Shown: piece after piece, positions 55,285 to 63,981 of the stretch
How positions within the stretch are numbered: the first letter of the stretch is position 1
How the letters are laid out: every line of letters starts with the position of its first letter
Notes under the pieces: model-generated
Database searches by the model: none
The model's input: the letters and a program-made list of their open reading frames with translations, nothing else
Told to the model about the DNA's origin: nothing
Program-made: the position numbers and the translations under genes
NCBI RefSeq assembly: GCF_000156195.1
Contig: NZ_GG688320.1
Coordinates: forward strand, 207,925 to 271,924
Source: Bacteroides finegoldii DSM 17565
GTDB taxonomy: Bacteria > Bacteroidota > Bacteroidia > Bacteroidales > Bacteroidaceae
DNA length: 64,000 nt
Reading direction: 5' to 3'

Positions 55285-57027
55285 TCAACGTTTCACATCC
55301 AACAACCGGTTTCCGTCCCTCACCGGATTCCAACCATCGTCTCCTGCCAGCACTGTTACCGGCTCATAACCTTTCAGATTTTTCAACTGACGGGAGAATG
55401 CCGCACGTGCTTGCGGATTGGCCCCTGCGCCCTTACTGCCATATTCGGCATAAAAGACTGTCTTTTCGTTTTCCTTCTTACCCCAATTATTCCAGCCGAC
55501 AGGAAGAATATGTTTACCCAGTTCGCAGCGAATAAATACAGCCTGTGCATAAGGTCGCCAGGGACGTGACAAATAGACCTTTGTAGCTTCCGCATCAGCC
55601 GTCAGCCGACAGTCGTAGAAAACGTAACCGTACTTCTTTCCTTTATCGGTAGAAGGAGCAGTGACGTAGCCATCCCCCTTGCTGTGAATGCGGCAACGAT
55701 TGAAGACAGCCGTAGACCAGCCGAAAATAAAATCGACCGTGCCTTCGATGTAGCAGTCCTCATAATATTGGCGGCTTTGCTTGCCGTATGTATAGAGTGT
55801 ATCCTGGAAGCCGAGAAAACTACAGTTCTTAAAATAGGCACGGTCGGCAGAAACAAAACAGGCAACTGCTTGCCCCACGGGACCTGCAGAGTTCTCGAAG
55901 GTGATATTCTCGGCATAAAAATCAGGAGCATAGATGTAACAGCTGGACGAACCGGAAGTTCCCATGTTCTCACCGAATACGTTCTTCTTGTTTGCGAAAT
56001 CGTCATTGGTCAGTATCGTACCATCTTCGCCAATCAGGGAGATATTAATCTTACTTTCGGGGATGATTATCTTTTCTTTGTAAGTGCCTTTGCGGACAAG
56101 GATTGTGGTACGTACATTTTTGCGAAAGTCGGGGACAGCATTAACGGCTTCCTGCACAGTGAAGAAATCACCACTGCCGTCTTGAGCCACCACATAATCA
56201 TAATGACGGATACATTTCGCCAATTCCGGAATCTCTTTGCCGATGGCTTTCACCGCCAATCCCGCTACGGTTCTTGCCCCATAGATATTCAAATGAGTAT
56301 TGTCCTCACGTCCCTTCGGAAAGGCCGGAACCCGATTGGGTTCTACAAACATGAACAGCTTTTTCGACTCTACGGGACCAAGTCCCTGCACCAAGTCGTG
56401 CGTGATTTTATTCAAGTCGATGAAGGTCACTCCCAACTCTTTGGCAACATTGCGGGGAGAATCCAGATAGGCCCCATGAGTATCGAACAGAACGGTTCCT
56501 TCTTTGGGCTGCTCTTTGGATGCACCGGGTATCCGTCGGATGTCTTTCGCAATAGAAGCGTCTTTCGGCTGAACAAAGTTACGACGGACGATGGAATTGA
56601 ATAGTACGGGGATACCGCCTTTCGCACGGGTTTCGTTGACAAACCGACGGAGATTATCGTCGAAAGTAGTTCCCGGATCGGTATGACGGGTAGAATCCGT
56701 TTTTTCATCATTATGCCCGAACTGAATAAAGACATAATCTCCTTTCTTCACTTTAGAAATCACTTTTTCCCAACGTCCTTCAGAAATAAAGCTTTTAGAA
56801 CTGCGCCCGTTGACGGCATGATTGTCTATCCGTACATCTTCGGAAAAGAAACCGGGAAGCACCATTCCCCATCCCCTTTCGGGATTTCCCCCATCCATCT
56901 TTTTATTTGCCATCGTCGAATCACCGATCATAAAGATAGTGACAACAGGTTTATCCGCACGGAATGCAGACAAAAGGATAAAAGCCGCCGCCAGCAGCCA
57001 TATCATTTTATTTCCTTGTATTTTCAT
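55285..57027 (-). CDS. Fusion of CE12 acetylesterase and CE8 pectin methylesterase
   Basis: 580 residues with an N-terminal signal. The CE12 SGNH domain (about 28-265) has GDST with Ser37, GHND at 104-107 and D242xxH245. The CE8 beta-helix (about 275-570) has Asp409 in GFQDTLY, Asp432 in EGTVDFIFG and YLSRPWRPY. All catalytic residues seem present, so one protein could remove both acetyl and methyl esters from homogalacturonan. There is no lipobox, so it is probably periplasmic. It follows the GH105-CE8 gene on the same strand across a 315-bp gap that holds repeat array B. Confidence 0.93.
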   Translation of the reverse strand: MKIQGNKMIWLLAAAFILLSAFRADKPVVTIFMIGDSTMANKKMDGGNPERGWGMVLPGFFSEDVRIDNHAVNGRSSKSFISEGRWEKVISKVKKGDYVFIQFGHNDEKTDSTRHTDPGTTFDDNLRRFVNETRAKGGIPVLFNSIVRRNFVQPKDASIAKDIRRIPGASKEQPKEGTVLFDTHGAYLDSPRNVAKELGVTFIDLNKITHDLVQGLGPVESKKLFMFVEPNRVPAFPKGREDNTHLNIYGARTVAGLAVKAIGKEIPELAKCIRHYDYVVAQDGSGDFFTVQEAVNAVPDFRKNVRTTILVRKGTYKEKIIIPESKINISLIGEDGTILTNDDFANKKNVFGENMGTSGSSSCYIYAPDFYAENITFENSAGPVGQAVACFVSADRAYFKNCSFLGFQDTLYTYGKQSRQYYEDCYIEGTVDFIFGWSTAVFNRCRIHSKGDGYVTAPSTDKGKKYGYVFYDCRLTADAEATKVYLSRPWRPYAQAVFIRCELGKHILPVGWNNWGKKENEKTVFYAEYGSKGAGANPQARAAFSRQLKNLKGYEPVTVLAGDDGWNPVRDGNRLLDVKR

Positions 57028-57342
57028 ACTTATCTTACTTTAATTATACTACTCTCCTACATACAAAAAAACGTTTTCCTCTATCACCTATCACCGTGAA
57101 GCCAAGTGCTTATCACCGTAAAGCTAAGTGTTTGCCGGTACAAAGCAAAGAGTTTCAAGCAGCCGAACAGAAAGTTTCAAGCGCTTGAAACTAAAGTTTC
57201 TCACTGATGAAACTAGAGTTTCTTACCGGTGAAACTACAGTTTCACACCGATGAAACCGAAGTTTCATGCCGTGAAACAAAAAGTTCGCTGTGGCGAAAC
57301 AAGTGGAAACAAGTCGGCAAAGGACCGTTTACCCCATTTCTC
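57028..57342. other. Intergenic region, 315 bp, filled mostly by repeat array B
   Basis: No gene is seen. About 200 bp is the 22-bp repeat array. The 75 bp next to the CE12-CE8 start is AT rich and shows no TAnnTTTG box on the minus strand, so the two fusion genes may be read through as one transcript. Confidence 0.6.
57105..57303. repeat. About nine degenerate 22-bp palindromic repeats (array B)
   Basis: Units start at 57105, 57127, 57151, 57173, 57195, 57217, 57239, 57261 and 57283, all 22 bp apart except for one 2-bp slip and a shorter last unit. The best units have the form AGTTTC, about eight variable bases, then GAAACT; the 57173 unit, AGTTTCAAGCGCTTGAAACT, is perfectly palindromic over 20 bp. 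Arms are kept while loops vary. It lies 40 bp after the GH105-CE8 stop and 78 bp before the CE12-CE8 start. Confidence 0.9.
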
Positions 57343-59445
57343 TTACTTGTAAGGGTACCAATTGCTATTTTCTTTGAAAATATTCTCCGGTGTATACCTC
57401 AAGGCTTCCTTCTTTGTAAGCTGTTTGCCCCATGCCACGCGTCCCGATGTATCCGCACCGTCTCCTGTGTTTCCAAATTCCGCATAACGGGCTGTTCTCT
57501 CATTCTCCGGATTCTTCCAATTATGCCAACCTTCGGGACGGATATGTCCGCCAAACTCACAATTAATAAAAGCCGTAGCGGCATATGGACGCCAAGGACG
57601 GCCTAAATAGACCTTTTTCACTCCGGGAGCAGCCGTCAGCTTGCAGTTTTTAAAGACATAGCCGAATTCTTCATTTTGAGGAGTCGAAGCAGCAGTGATA
57701 TACGAATCACGTTTGCTATGCAGCTCGCAATACTCAAAAAGTGCAGTGGAAGGACCGAAGATAAAATCAGTAGTACCTTCTATATAGCAGTTGGTAAACA
57801 GCAAACGGCTACCCTCCGAGCCTGTATAAATGGTATCTTGATTTCCAAGAAAGCGGCAGCCGACAAACATCAGCCGGTCTCCTTCGGTATGGAGGGCAAC
57901 TGCCTGCCCCAAAGGAGCGGCATTATTCTCAATCGTCAAGTCCTTGAAAGTGATATCACTGCCTTCCACTTTCACGGTGTAGGTACGGAATGTTCCCATC
58001 TTATTGATATTGGCATGATCATCATACGTAATAATCGTCTTTTCGGAATCTTCACCTACCAGTTGCACGTTCTTCACCCACGAAGGAATCACTAGCTTTT
58101 CTTTATATACCCCTTTCTTTATATAGATAGTCACCGTATAATCCATAAAGGCGCGTACCGCCTCCACAGCGTCCTGGATATTACGATACTTACCCGTTCC
58201 ATCACGTGACACAACCAACGTGTCTTGCTTTTGCTGTTGCTCATAGGACAAAAGACGTTCATATTCCAAACTCGCCATTATGAACGGACCTACCGCCTTC
58301 GGGTCATTATTGCGAATCGTTTCATTGATATAATAGTCATAATCGCCTGAACGGTATACTTTTCCTCCCAATCCTGCCACCGCGCAAGCCTTCGTGACAG
58401 TTACCACTCCATTCTTGTCCACTTCGATAAAATTATTCAGGAAACCTTTATAGCCTTTCAGCGCCACATTCAAATATGATTTATCAATATATCCCAGCCG
58501 TACCGCCTTGAACAAGGAATAAATAAACATAGCAGAGCAGGAAGATTCCACATAATTCCCCTTATCCCCGCTTCTGTCCATCACCTGATACCATCCTCCG
58601 GTCTTCGGGTCTTGAAGTTTCCTCACTTGTACGGCAACATTATTCAAAATATCCAGCAGAGAATCTCTTCCGGCTTCATGCTTCGGAATAAACTCCAGCG
58701 CATCAACCAAAGCCATCGCATACCACCCCATCGCACGTCCCCAAGTGTGCTTGGACTGCCCCGTGACGGGATCCGCCCAACGTTCGGTGCGGCTCACGTC
58801 CGTCGCATGGCGGTAAAGTCCATTCTTTGGATCGTATGTGTGGCGGGCACAGGTTACAAACTGATTGATTACATCCGCATAAGCCTGCGGAAGATTATTG
58901 CGGAACGCATATTCCGCATAGAAAGGAGCTCCCATATAAATGCCGTCCAACCACATCTGATGCGGGTAAATCTTTTTGTGCCAGAAGCCGCCATCCGCAT
59001 TGCGAGGCTGCCCTTCAAACTGGCTGTAAAGCAAGTCGAGCGCTTTCTTATACTTAGGATTCTTCGTCTGCTCATAAATACGGAAAAGGATTTTACCGGA
59101 GTTGATGCGGTCGAGACTGTAATCGGTCAGCTTATAAGCGGTAATCGTCCCGTCTTCATGTACCATTGTGTCCGCGTAAGCGATGGCGTAATCACGAATC
59201 TTCTCATCGCCATACGCATCATATACATCAAGCATAGCCCCCAATTCAAGTCCGTGACAATAGTCCCACTTCAACTTCGGTTGGAAATCGAGCTGCCAGG
59301 ATTCGGGGCAACGGATCATTTCCGATTCAGTCATCCTCACCGACCAGGGCAATTTGCTGTCTACCTGCTGAGCCGACAAGACTAAAGGAATGGTTGTTAT
59401 GAATAAAAACAACATAAAAAAATCAGAAAAGAGAGTTCGTCTCAT
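57343..59445 (-). CDS. Fusion of GH105 unsaturated uronyl hydrolase and CE8 pectin methylesterase
   Basis: 700 residues; signal peptide ending VLSAQ, no lipobox, so periplasmic. The N-terminal (alpha/alpha)6 barrel of GH105 covers about 30-400 and has the catalytic Asp167 in MWLDGIYMGAPF, HTWGRAMGWYAMAL and KTGGWYQVMD. The CE8 beta-helix (about 410-695) has Asp537 in NQDTIY, Asp560 in EGTTDFIFG and YLGRPWRPY. GH105 removes the unsaturated uronic acid left at the non-reducing end by PL1 and PL11 lyases. Fusion to a methylesterase suggests trimming of esterified unsaturated oligosaccharides. It is divergent from the uptake cassette. Confidence 0.94.
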   Translation of the reverse strand: MRRTLFSDFFMLFLFITTIPLVLSAQQVDSKLPWSVRMTESEMIRCPESWQLDFQPKLKWDYCHGLELGAMLDVYDAYGDEKIRDYAIAYADTMVHEDGTITAYKLTDYSLDRINSGKILFRIYEQTKNPKYKKALDLLYSQFEGQPRNADGGFWHKKIYPHQMWLDGIYMGAPFYAEYAFRNNLPQAYADVINQFVTCARHTYDPKNGLYRHATDVSRTERWADPVTGQSKHTWGRAMGWYAMALVDALEFIPKHEAGRDSLLDILNNVAVQVRKLQDPKTGGWYQVMDRSGDKGNYVESSCSAMFIYSLFKAVRLGYIDKSYLNVALKGYKGFLNNFIEVDKNGVVTVTKACAVAGLGGKVYRSGDYDYYINETIRNNDPKAVGPFIMASLEYERLLSYEQQQKQDTLVVSRDGTGKYRNIQDAVEAVRAFMDYTVTIYIKKGVYKEKLVIPSWVKNVQLVGEDSEKTIITYDDHANINKMGTFRTYTVKVEGSDITFKDLTIENNAAPLGQAVALHTEGDRLMFVGCRFLGNQDTIYTGSEGSRLLFTNCYIEGTTDFIFGPSTALFEYCELHSKRDSYITAASTPQNEEFGYVFKNCKLTAAPGVKKVYLGRPWRPYAATAFINCEFGGHIRPEGWHNWKNPENERTARYAEFGNTGDGADTSGRVAWGKQLTKKEALRYTPENIFKENSNWYPYK

Positions 59446-59557
59446 GGATTGCTATTTTAAGGATTAAACATTCAGGTCTTTTCACGGTACGAAAGTAGCG
59501 CTTTTCCTCCAAATCCTATAGGATTTTTTAGTCAACTAGGTGTATTTTTTGTTTTTC

Positions 59558-59594
59558 GTGCACGGAAACGACTAATTTTGTGCACGTAAACGTC
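59558..59594. promoter_or_regulatory. Paired 15-bp direct repeats, candidate operator
   Basis: GTGCACGGAAACGAC (59558-59572) and GTGCACGTAAACGTC (59580-59594) match in 13 of 15 positions and are 22 bp apart, two helical turns. They lie in the divergent region between GH105-CE8 and the GatC-like gene, 48 bp upstream of a -33 box. AraC-type regulators often bind such direct repeats, so an HTCS site is possible. Confidence 0.55.
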
Positions 59595-59641
59595 AAAAAT
59601 GTCCATTTTTGATGCAATATCTGATAAATTAAGAGTTTCGT

Positions 59642-59673
59642 TTTGGAAGAAAGCGGAAAAGGTCGTACTTTTG
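59642..59673 (+). promoter_or_regulatory. Promoter of the GatC-like/kduI cassette
   Basis: TTTG (59642-59645) and TACTTTTG (59666-59673) are 20 bp apart, an exact Bacteroides promoter, 71 bp upstream of the start codon at 59745. Confidence 0.7.
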
Positions 59674-59744
59674 GCACGGTTTACAACTAATACCCTCTGG
59701 GGAAACACAGTAATATATCATTAAAACAGAGAAAAAAGAACAGA

Positions 59745-61145
59745 ATGGAAGAAGTATTCAAGTACATTATCGGTCTTGGAGCGGCAGTAATGATGCCGGT
59801 CATTTTCACAGTCTTAGGAGTATGTATCGGTATTAAACTACCGAAAGCGCTGAAAAGCGGTTTATTAGTAGGTGTCGGTTTCGTCGGTTTGTCGGTAGTC
59901 ACAGCGTTGCTTACCAGCAGTCTGGGTCCTGCACTGAGTAAAATGGTAGAAATATACGGATTGGAATTGGGTATTTTCGACATGGGTTGGCCTTCTGCGG
60001 CAGCAGTAGCCTATAATACATCTGTCGGTGCTTTTATTATTCCGGTTTGTTTGGGGGTCAACTTGCTGATGCTGCTTACCAAAACGACACGCACTGTCAA
60101 CATTGACCTTTGGAACTACTGGCATTTCGCTTTTATCGGAGCGATCGTTTATTTTGCTTCCGACAGTATTCTTTGGGGATTCTTCGCCGCTATCATCTGC
60201 TACATCATCACGCTTGTAATGGCGGATATGACTGCTCCCGCTTTCCAGAAGTTTTATGACAAAATGGACGGTATCTCTATTCCTCAGCCGTTCTGCCAAA
60301 GTTTTGTTCCATTCGCTATTGTTATCAATAAATTACTTGATATGATTCCGGGATTCGATAAGTTGAATATCGATTCGGAAGGTATGAAAAAGAAATTCGG
60401 ACTGATGGGCGAACCGTTGTTCCTGGGTATCGTAATCGGTTGCGGTATCGGAGCGCTGGGTTGCGCAAGCTGGCAAGAAGTAGTGGACAGCATTCCCGGC
60501 ATTTTAGGATTGGGTATCAAGATGGGAGCCGTAATGGAATTGATTCCGCGTATCACCAGCCTCTTTATCGAAGGTTTGAAACCAATCTCCGACGCTACCC
60601 GCGAGTTGATTGCCAAGAAATATAAGAACAGCACCGGTTTAAGCATTGGTATGAGTCCCGCTTTGGTGATCGGACATCCTACTACACTGGTGGTATCTCT
60701 GCTTTTGATTCCTGTCACTATCTTCCTGGCTGTTATCCTTCCGGGCAACCGTTTCTTACCGCTAGCTTCTCTGGCAGGTATGTTCTACTTGTTCCCGATG
60801 ATTCTGCCTATCACAAAAGGCAATGTGGTGAAATCATTCATCATCGGTCTGGTAGCCTTGATAGTAGGTCTGTACTTCGTTACAGAACTGGCAGGATTCT
60901 TCACACTGGCTGCCAAAGACGTATATGCAGCTACGGGTGACCCGACAGTAAATATTCCCGCAGGCTTTGAAGGCGGTGCGCTCGACTTCGCTTCCAGTCT
61001 CTTCTGCTGGGGTATCTTCCACCTGACTTACAGCCTGAAGATTGTCGGCCCGGCTATCCTTGTGATACTTGCGCTCGGAATGGCTGTTTACAACCGTATC
61101 CGCATGACTAGAAAAGATGCGAAAGAAGCATTAGAGAACAAATAA
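59745..61145 (+). CDS. GatC-like permease (PTS galactitol IIC family)
   Basis: 466 residues, about 10 to 12 membrane segments. It resembles E. coli GatC over its length: SGLLVGVGFVGLSVV, FDMGWPSAAAVAYN, TRTVNIDLWNYWHFAFIGA, KKFGLMGEPLFLG, IGMSPALVIGHPT and ILPGNRFLPLASLAG. IIC proteins form the membrane channel of phosphotransferase systems, but no IIA, IIB, enzyme I or HPr gene is in the window and Bacteroides generally lack a working PTS. Placed before kduI and an ExuT-like gene, it most likely transports a galacturonate-derived sugar acid without phosphorylation. The family call is firm; the substrate is inference. Confidence 0.85.
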   Translation: MEEVFKYIIGLGAAVMMPVIFTVLGVCIGIKLPKALKSGLLVGVGFVGLSVVTALLTSSLGPALSKMVEIYGLELGIFDMGWPSAAAVAYNTSVGAFIIPVCLGVNLLMLLTKTTRTVNIDLWNYWHFAFIGAIVYFASDSILWGFFAAIICYIITLVMADMTAPAFQKFYDKMDGISIPQPFCQSFVPFAIVINKLLDMIPGFDKLNIDSEGMKKKFGLMGEPLFLGIVIGCGIGALGCASWQEVVDSIPGILGLGIKMGAVMELIPRITSLFIEGLKPISDATRELIAKKYKNSTGLSIGMSPALVIGHPTTLVVSLLLIPVTIFLAVILPGNRFLPLASLAGMFYLFPMILPITKGNVVKSFIIGLVALIVGLYFVTELAGFFTLAAKDVYAATGDPTVNIPAGFEGGALDFASSLFCWGIFHLTYSLKIVGPAILVILALGMAVYNRIRMTRKDAKEALENK

Positions 61146-61179
61146 TCAATGACATAATAATCCAATAAAAATTCGAAAT

Positions 61180-62100
61180 ATGAAAAGAGTAGCAATTGCA
61201 ATGATGTTGGGTATCGCAGCCATGTCTGCTTCAGCCCAAGTAAATTACAAGATGCAAGTGGCTTGCAATCCGCAAGACGTGAAAACGTATGATACAAACC
61301 GCCTGCGTAGTAGCTTCCTGATGGAAAAAGTAATGGTTCCGAACGAAATCAACGTTACATATTCCATGTATGACCGTTTTATCTTCGGTGGAGCAGTTCC
61401 TGCAACTAAAGAGCTGGTATTGGAAACTATCGACCCGCTGAAAGCTAAATTCTTTTTGGAACGCCGCGAACTGGGTGTTATCAACATTGGCGGTGAAGGT
61501 ATCGTAACCGTAGACGGTAAAGAATACACATTGAAATTCAAAGATGCTTTGTACATAGGTAGAGGCAAACAGAAAGTGACTTTCAAGAGTAAAGATTCAA
61601 GCAATCCTGCTAAGTTCTACATCAACTCGGCTACTGCTCACAAGGAATACAAGACTCAGTTGATTACAATCGACGGACGCAAAGGTTCTCTGAAAGCGAA
61701 CTCTTTCCCTGCCGGAAAGATGGAAGAGAGCAACGACCGCGTTATCAATCAGCTGATTGTCAACAACGTGCTTGAAGAAGGTCCTTGCCAATTGCAGATG
61801 GGACTGACAGAATTGAAACCGGGCAGCGTATGGAACACAATGCCTGCACATACTCACAGCCGTCGTATCGAAGCATATTTCTACTTCAACGTACCGGCAG
61901 ACAATGCAATCTGCCACTTCATGGGCGAACCGCAGGAAGAACGTATCGTCTGGATGCAGAACGAACAGGCTATCATGTCACCGGAATGGTCTATCCACGC
62001 CGCTGCCGGAACCAGCAACTATATGTTTATCTGGGGTATGGCGGGTGAAAATCTGGACTATGGAGACATGGACAAGATTAAATATACAGAAATGCGCTAA
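61180..62100 (+). CDS. kduI: 5-keto-4-deoxyuronate isomerase (KduI) with an export signal
   Basis: 306 residues. After residue 20 it aligns with KduI along its whole length: [50 protein letters not shown], and a C-terminal [19 protein letters not shown]. The zinc ligands are present (His224, His226, Glu231, His273). It converts 5-keto-4-deoxyuronate, formed from unsaturated galacturonate, to 2,5-diketo-3-deoxygluconate. Unlike the cytoplasmic enzyme of about 280 residues, this one begins [20 protein letters not shown], a clean signal peptide with cleavage after SAQ. That places the step in the periplasm, downstream of periplasmic GH105. It starts 34 bp after the GatC-like gene and is likely co-transcribed. 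Confidence 0.95.
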   Translation: MKRVAIAMMLGIAAMSASAQVNYKMQVACNPQDVKTYDTNRLRSSFLMEKVMVPNEINVTYSMYDRFIFGGAVPATKELVLETIDPLKAKFFLERRELGVINIGGEGIVTVDGKEYTLKFKDALYIGRGKQKVTFKSKDSSNPAKFYINSATAHKEYKTQLITIDGRKGSLKANSFPAGKMEESNDRVINQLIVNNVLEEGPCQLQMGLTELKPGSVWNTMPAHTHSRRIEAYFYFNVPADNAICHFMGEPQEERIVWMQNEQAIMSPEWSIHAAAGTSNYMFIWGMAGENLDYGDMDKIKYTEMR

Positions 62101-62146
62101 TCGTTGCGCAGCTCTGAATTACATATCAGTAAGAGAATGTGTTAAT

Positions 62147-62245
62147 ACGCAGATTAACGCAAATTATCGCAGATTGTTTTAATTATATATAGGTTAACCA
62201 ACGGCCTATAAAATTACTTCTGTGATAATCTGCGTTAATTTGCGT
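62147..62245. repeat. Dispersed inverted-repeat element, copy 2
   Basis: Arms of 27 bp at 62147-62173 and 62219-62245 pair with three mismatches and contain GATTAACGCAAATTATCGCA and its near complement. The 45-bp loop is AT rich. It is related in sequence to the element at 50530-50594 and lies just downstream of the kduI stop. Confidence 0.85.
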
Positions 62246-62392
62246 TTTATTATTCGTTATGACGCCCCCTTTGAAACAAATTACATACATAATGTAACGG
62301 ATAATACATGAATTCGACCAATTTTTACAAATGAAATCCAGTCGAAATACCGACCTTTGTCAGCGAATCAAAATCTATTTAAATCCATTATC

Positions 62393-63841
62393 ATGAATGC
62401 ATTTCAAAAAACAGGCGAAAAGATGACAAACTACAGATGGACCATCTGTGCTATGCTATTCTTTGCTACTACAGTCAATTATCTCGACCGACAGGTTCTT
62501 TCATTGACCTGGGACGAATTTATCAAACCGGAATTTCATTGGAATGAGGTACACTATGGTACGATCACTTCCGTATTTTCTATTGTCTATGCCATTTGCA
62601 TGTTGTTTGCCGGACGCTTTGTCGACTGGATGGGAACCAAGAAAGGGTATCTCTGGGCAATCGGCGTATGGTCGGCAGGTGCTTGTATGCACGCACTTTG
62701 CGGAATCGTGACCGAGCAATACGTAGGTATGCACAGCGCAGCCGAACTGATGGCCGCTACCGGAGACGTTGTTGTCGTGCTGGCTACCGTAAGTATGTAC
62801 TGTTTCCTGGCTGCACGCTGTATCCTTGCACTTGGTGAGGCCGGTAACTTCCCTGCAGCTATCAAAGTAACAGCCGAATATTTCCCGAAGAAAGACCGCG
62901 CTTATGCAACTTCCATTTTTAATGCCGGTGCTTCTATCGGTGCTCTGATCGCTCCCGTATCTATCCCATTGCTCGCCAAGGCTTGGGGATGGGAAATGGC
63001 TTTTATCGTTATCGGTGCTCTCGGCTTTATCTGGATGGGAATGTGGGTATTCATGTATACTTCTCCCGACAAGAGCAAGCACGTCAATAAAGCCGAATTG
63101 GACTATATCGAACAAGATAAGTTTGAGGAAGGTGAGATCCCCGCAAATGCAGAAGTAAAGGAAGAAAAGAAAATGAGCTTCCTCCAATGCTTCACATACA
63201 AGCAGACATGGGCTTTTGCCGCCGGTAAGTTTATGACCGACGGTGTGTGGTGGTTCTTCCTGTTCTGGACTCCATCTTATCTGAACACCCAATTTGATAT
63301 TAAGACATCCGATGGATTGGGTATGGCATTGATTTTCACGTTGTATGCTGTGACCATGTTGTCTATCTACGGTGGTAAACTTCCGACTATCTTTATTAAT
63401 AAGACAGGTATGAACCCGTATGCTGCCCGTATGAAAGCGATGTTAATTTTCGCATTCTTCCCATTGGTAGTATTGTTGGCACAGCCGTTAGGAACACTTT
63501 CTCCGTGGTTCCCGGTTATTTTAATCGGTATCGGTGGAGCGGCTCACCAATCATGGTCGGCCAATATCTTCTCTACGGTAGGCGATATGTTCCCAAAAAC
63601 CGCAATTGCAAGTATTACAGGTATCGGCGGTATGGCCGGTGGCGTAGGTTCTATGCTTATGCAATACGGTGCAGGCGTATTATTTGTGCATGCTGACGAA
63701 ACCCACATGACATTCATGGGATTTGAAGGCAAACCTGCCGGATATTTCATCATGTTCTGTATCTGTGCAGTATCTTACCTGCTCGGATGGTTGATTATGA
63801 AAGCATTAGTTCCGAAATACAAACCTATCGTATTGGATTAA
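62393..63841 (+). CDS. ExuT-like hexuronate transporter, MFS (ACS family)
   Basis: 482 residues from the ATG at 62393. A longer reading from TTG at 62357 is unlikely because it overlaps a probable promoter element (GACCTTTG at 62352-62359). Twelve membrane segments are expected. ACS-family marks include NYLDRQVLSL, GRFVDWMGTKKGY, LALGEAGNFPAAIKVTAEYFPKKDRA, SIFNAGASIGALIAP and WWFFLFWTPSYL. ExuT-type carriers import galacturonate, glucuronate and related sugar acids with protons. It is separated from kduI by 292 bp holding the repeat element and an inverted repeat TTACAT-N5-ATGTAA (62281-62297) that could be a regulator site, so it may be controlled separately. Substrate is inferred from family and context. 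Confidence 0.9.
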   Translation: MNAFQKTGEKMTNYRWTICAMLFFATTVNYLDRQVLSLTWDEFIKPEFHWNEVHYGTITSVFSIVYAICMLFAGRFVDWMGTKKGYLWAIGVWSAGACMHALCGIVTEQYVGMHSAAELMAATGDVVVVLATVSMYCFLAARCILALGEAGNFPAAIKVTAEYFPKKDRAYATSIFNAGASIGALIAPVSIPLLAKAWGWEMAFIVIGALGFIWMGMWVFMYTSPDKSKHVNKAELDYIEQDKFEEGEIPANAEVKEEKKMSFLQCFTYKQTWAFAAGKFMTDGVWWFFLFWTPSYLNTQFDIKTSDGLGMALIFTLYAVTMLSIYGGKLPTIFINKTGMNPYAARMKAMLIFAFFPLVVLLAQPLGTLSPWFPVILIGIGGAAHQSWSANIFSTVGDMFPKTAIASITGIGGMAGGVGSMLMQYGAGVLFVHADETHMTFMGFEGKPAGYFIMFCICAVSYLLGWLIMKALVPKYKPIVLD

Positions 63842-63869
63842 TTCATCCACATACGTTAGATAACAAACA

Positions 63870-63900
63870 AGAGGGGGAACTCATCACGAGTTCCCCCTCT
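63870..63900. terminator. Hairpin terminator after the MFS gene
   Basis: A 13-bp perfect stem, AGAGGGGGAACTC (63870-63882) with GAGTTCCCCCTCT (63888-63900), 28 bp after the stop codon. The T tract is poor, but the stem is very GC rich. Confidence 0.75.
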
Positions 63901-63942
63901 CTCTTGTATTAACAATAAATTTCTTTGAAAAAGAAAAAAATA

Positions 63943-63973
63943 AAAAAGCCTCTTCTCACGAAGAAGGCTTTTT
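63943..63973 (-). terminator. Intrinsic terminator of a minus-strand gene
   Basis: A hairpin of AAAAAGCC...TTCT (63943-63954) with AGAAGGCTTTTT (63962-63973) is followed on the minus strand by a long T-rich tail. It lies just after the stop of the partial gene at the right edge. Confidence 0.75.
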
Positions 63974-63981
63974 AGGTTTAC

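Noticed and set aside
57105..57303. CRISPR array
   Set aside because: The repeats are contiguous and degenerate with no unique spacers, and there are no cas genes.
62281..62297. TTACAT-N5-ATGTAA as a firm operator for the MFS gene
   Set aside because: Arms of six AT-rich bases are expected by chance in such a gap; mentioned only as a possibility.
62357..62392. TTG start giving a 12-residue longer MFS transporter
   Set aside because: The extension overlaps a promoter-like element and adds residues without family support; the ATG at 62393 is the better start.
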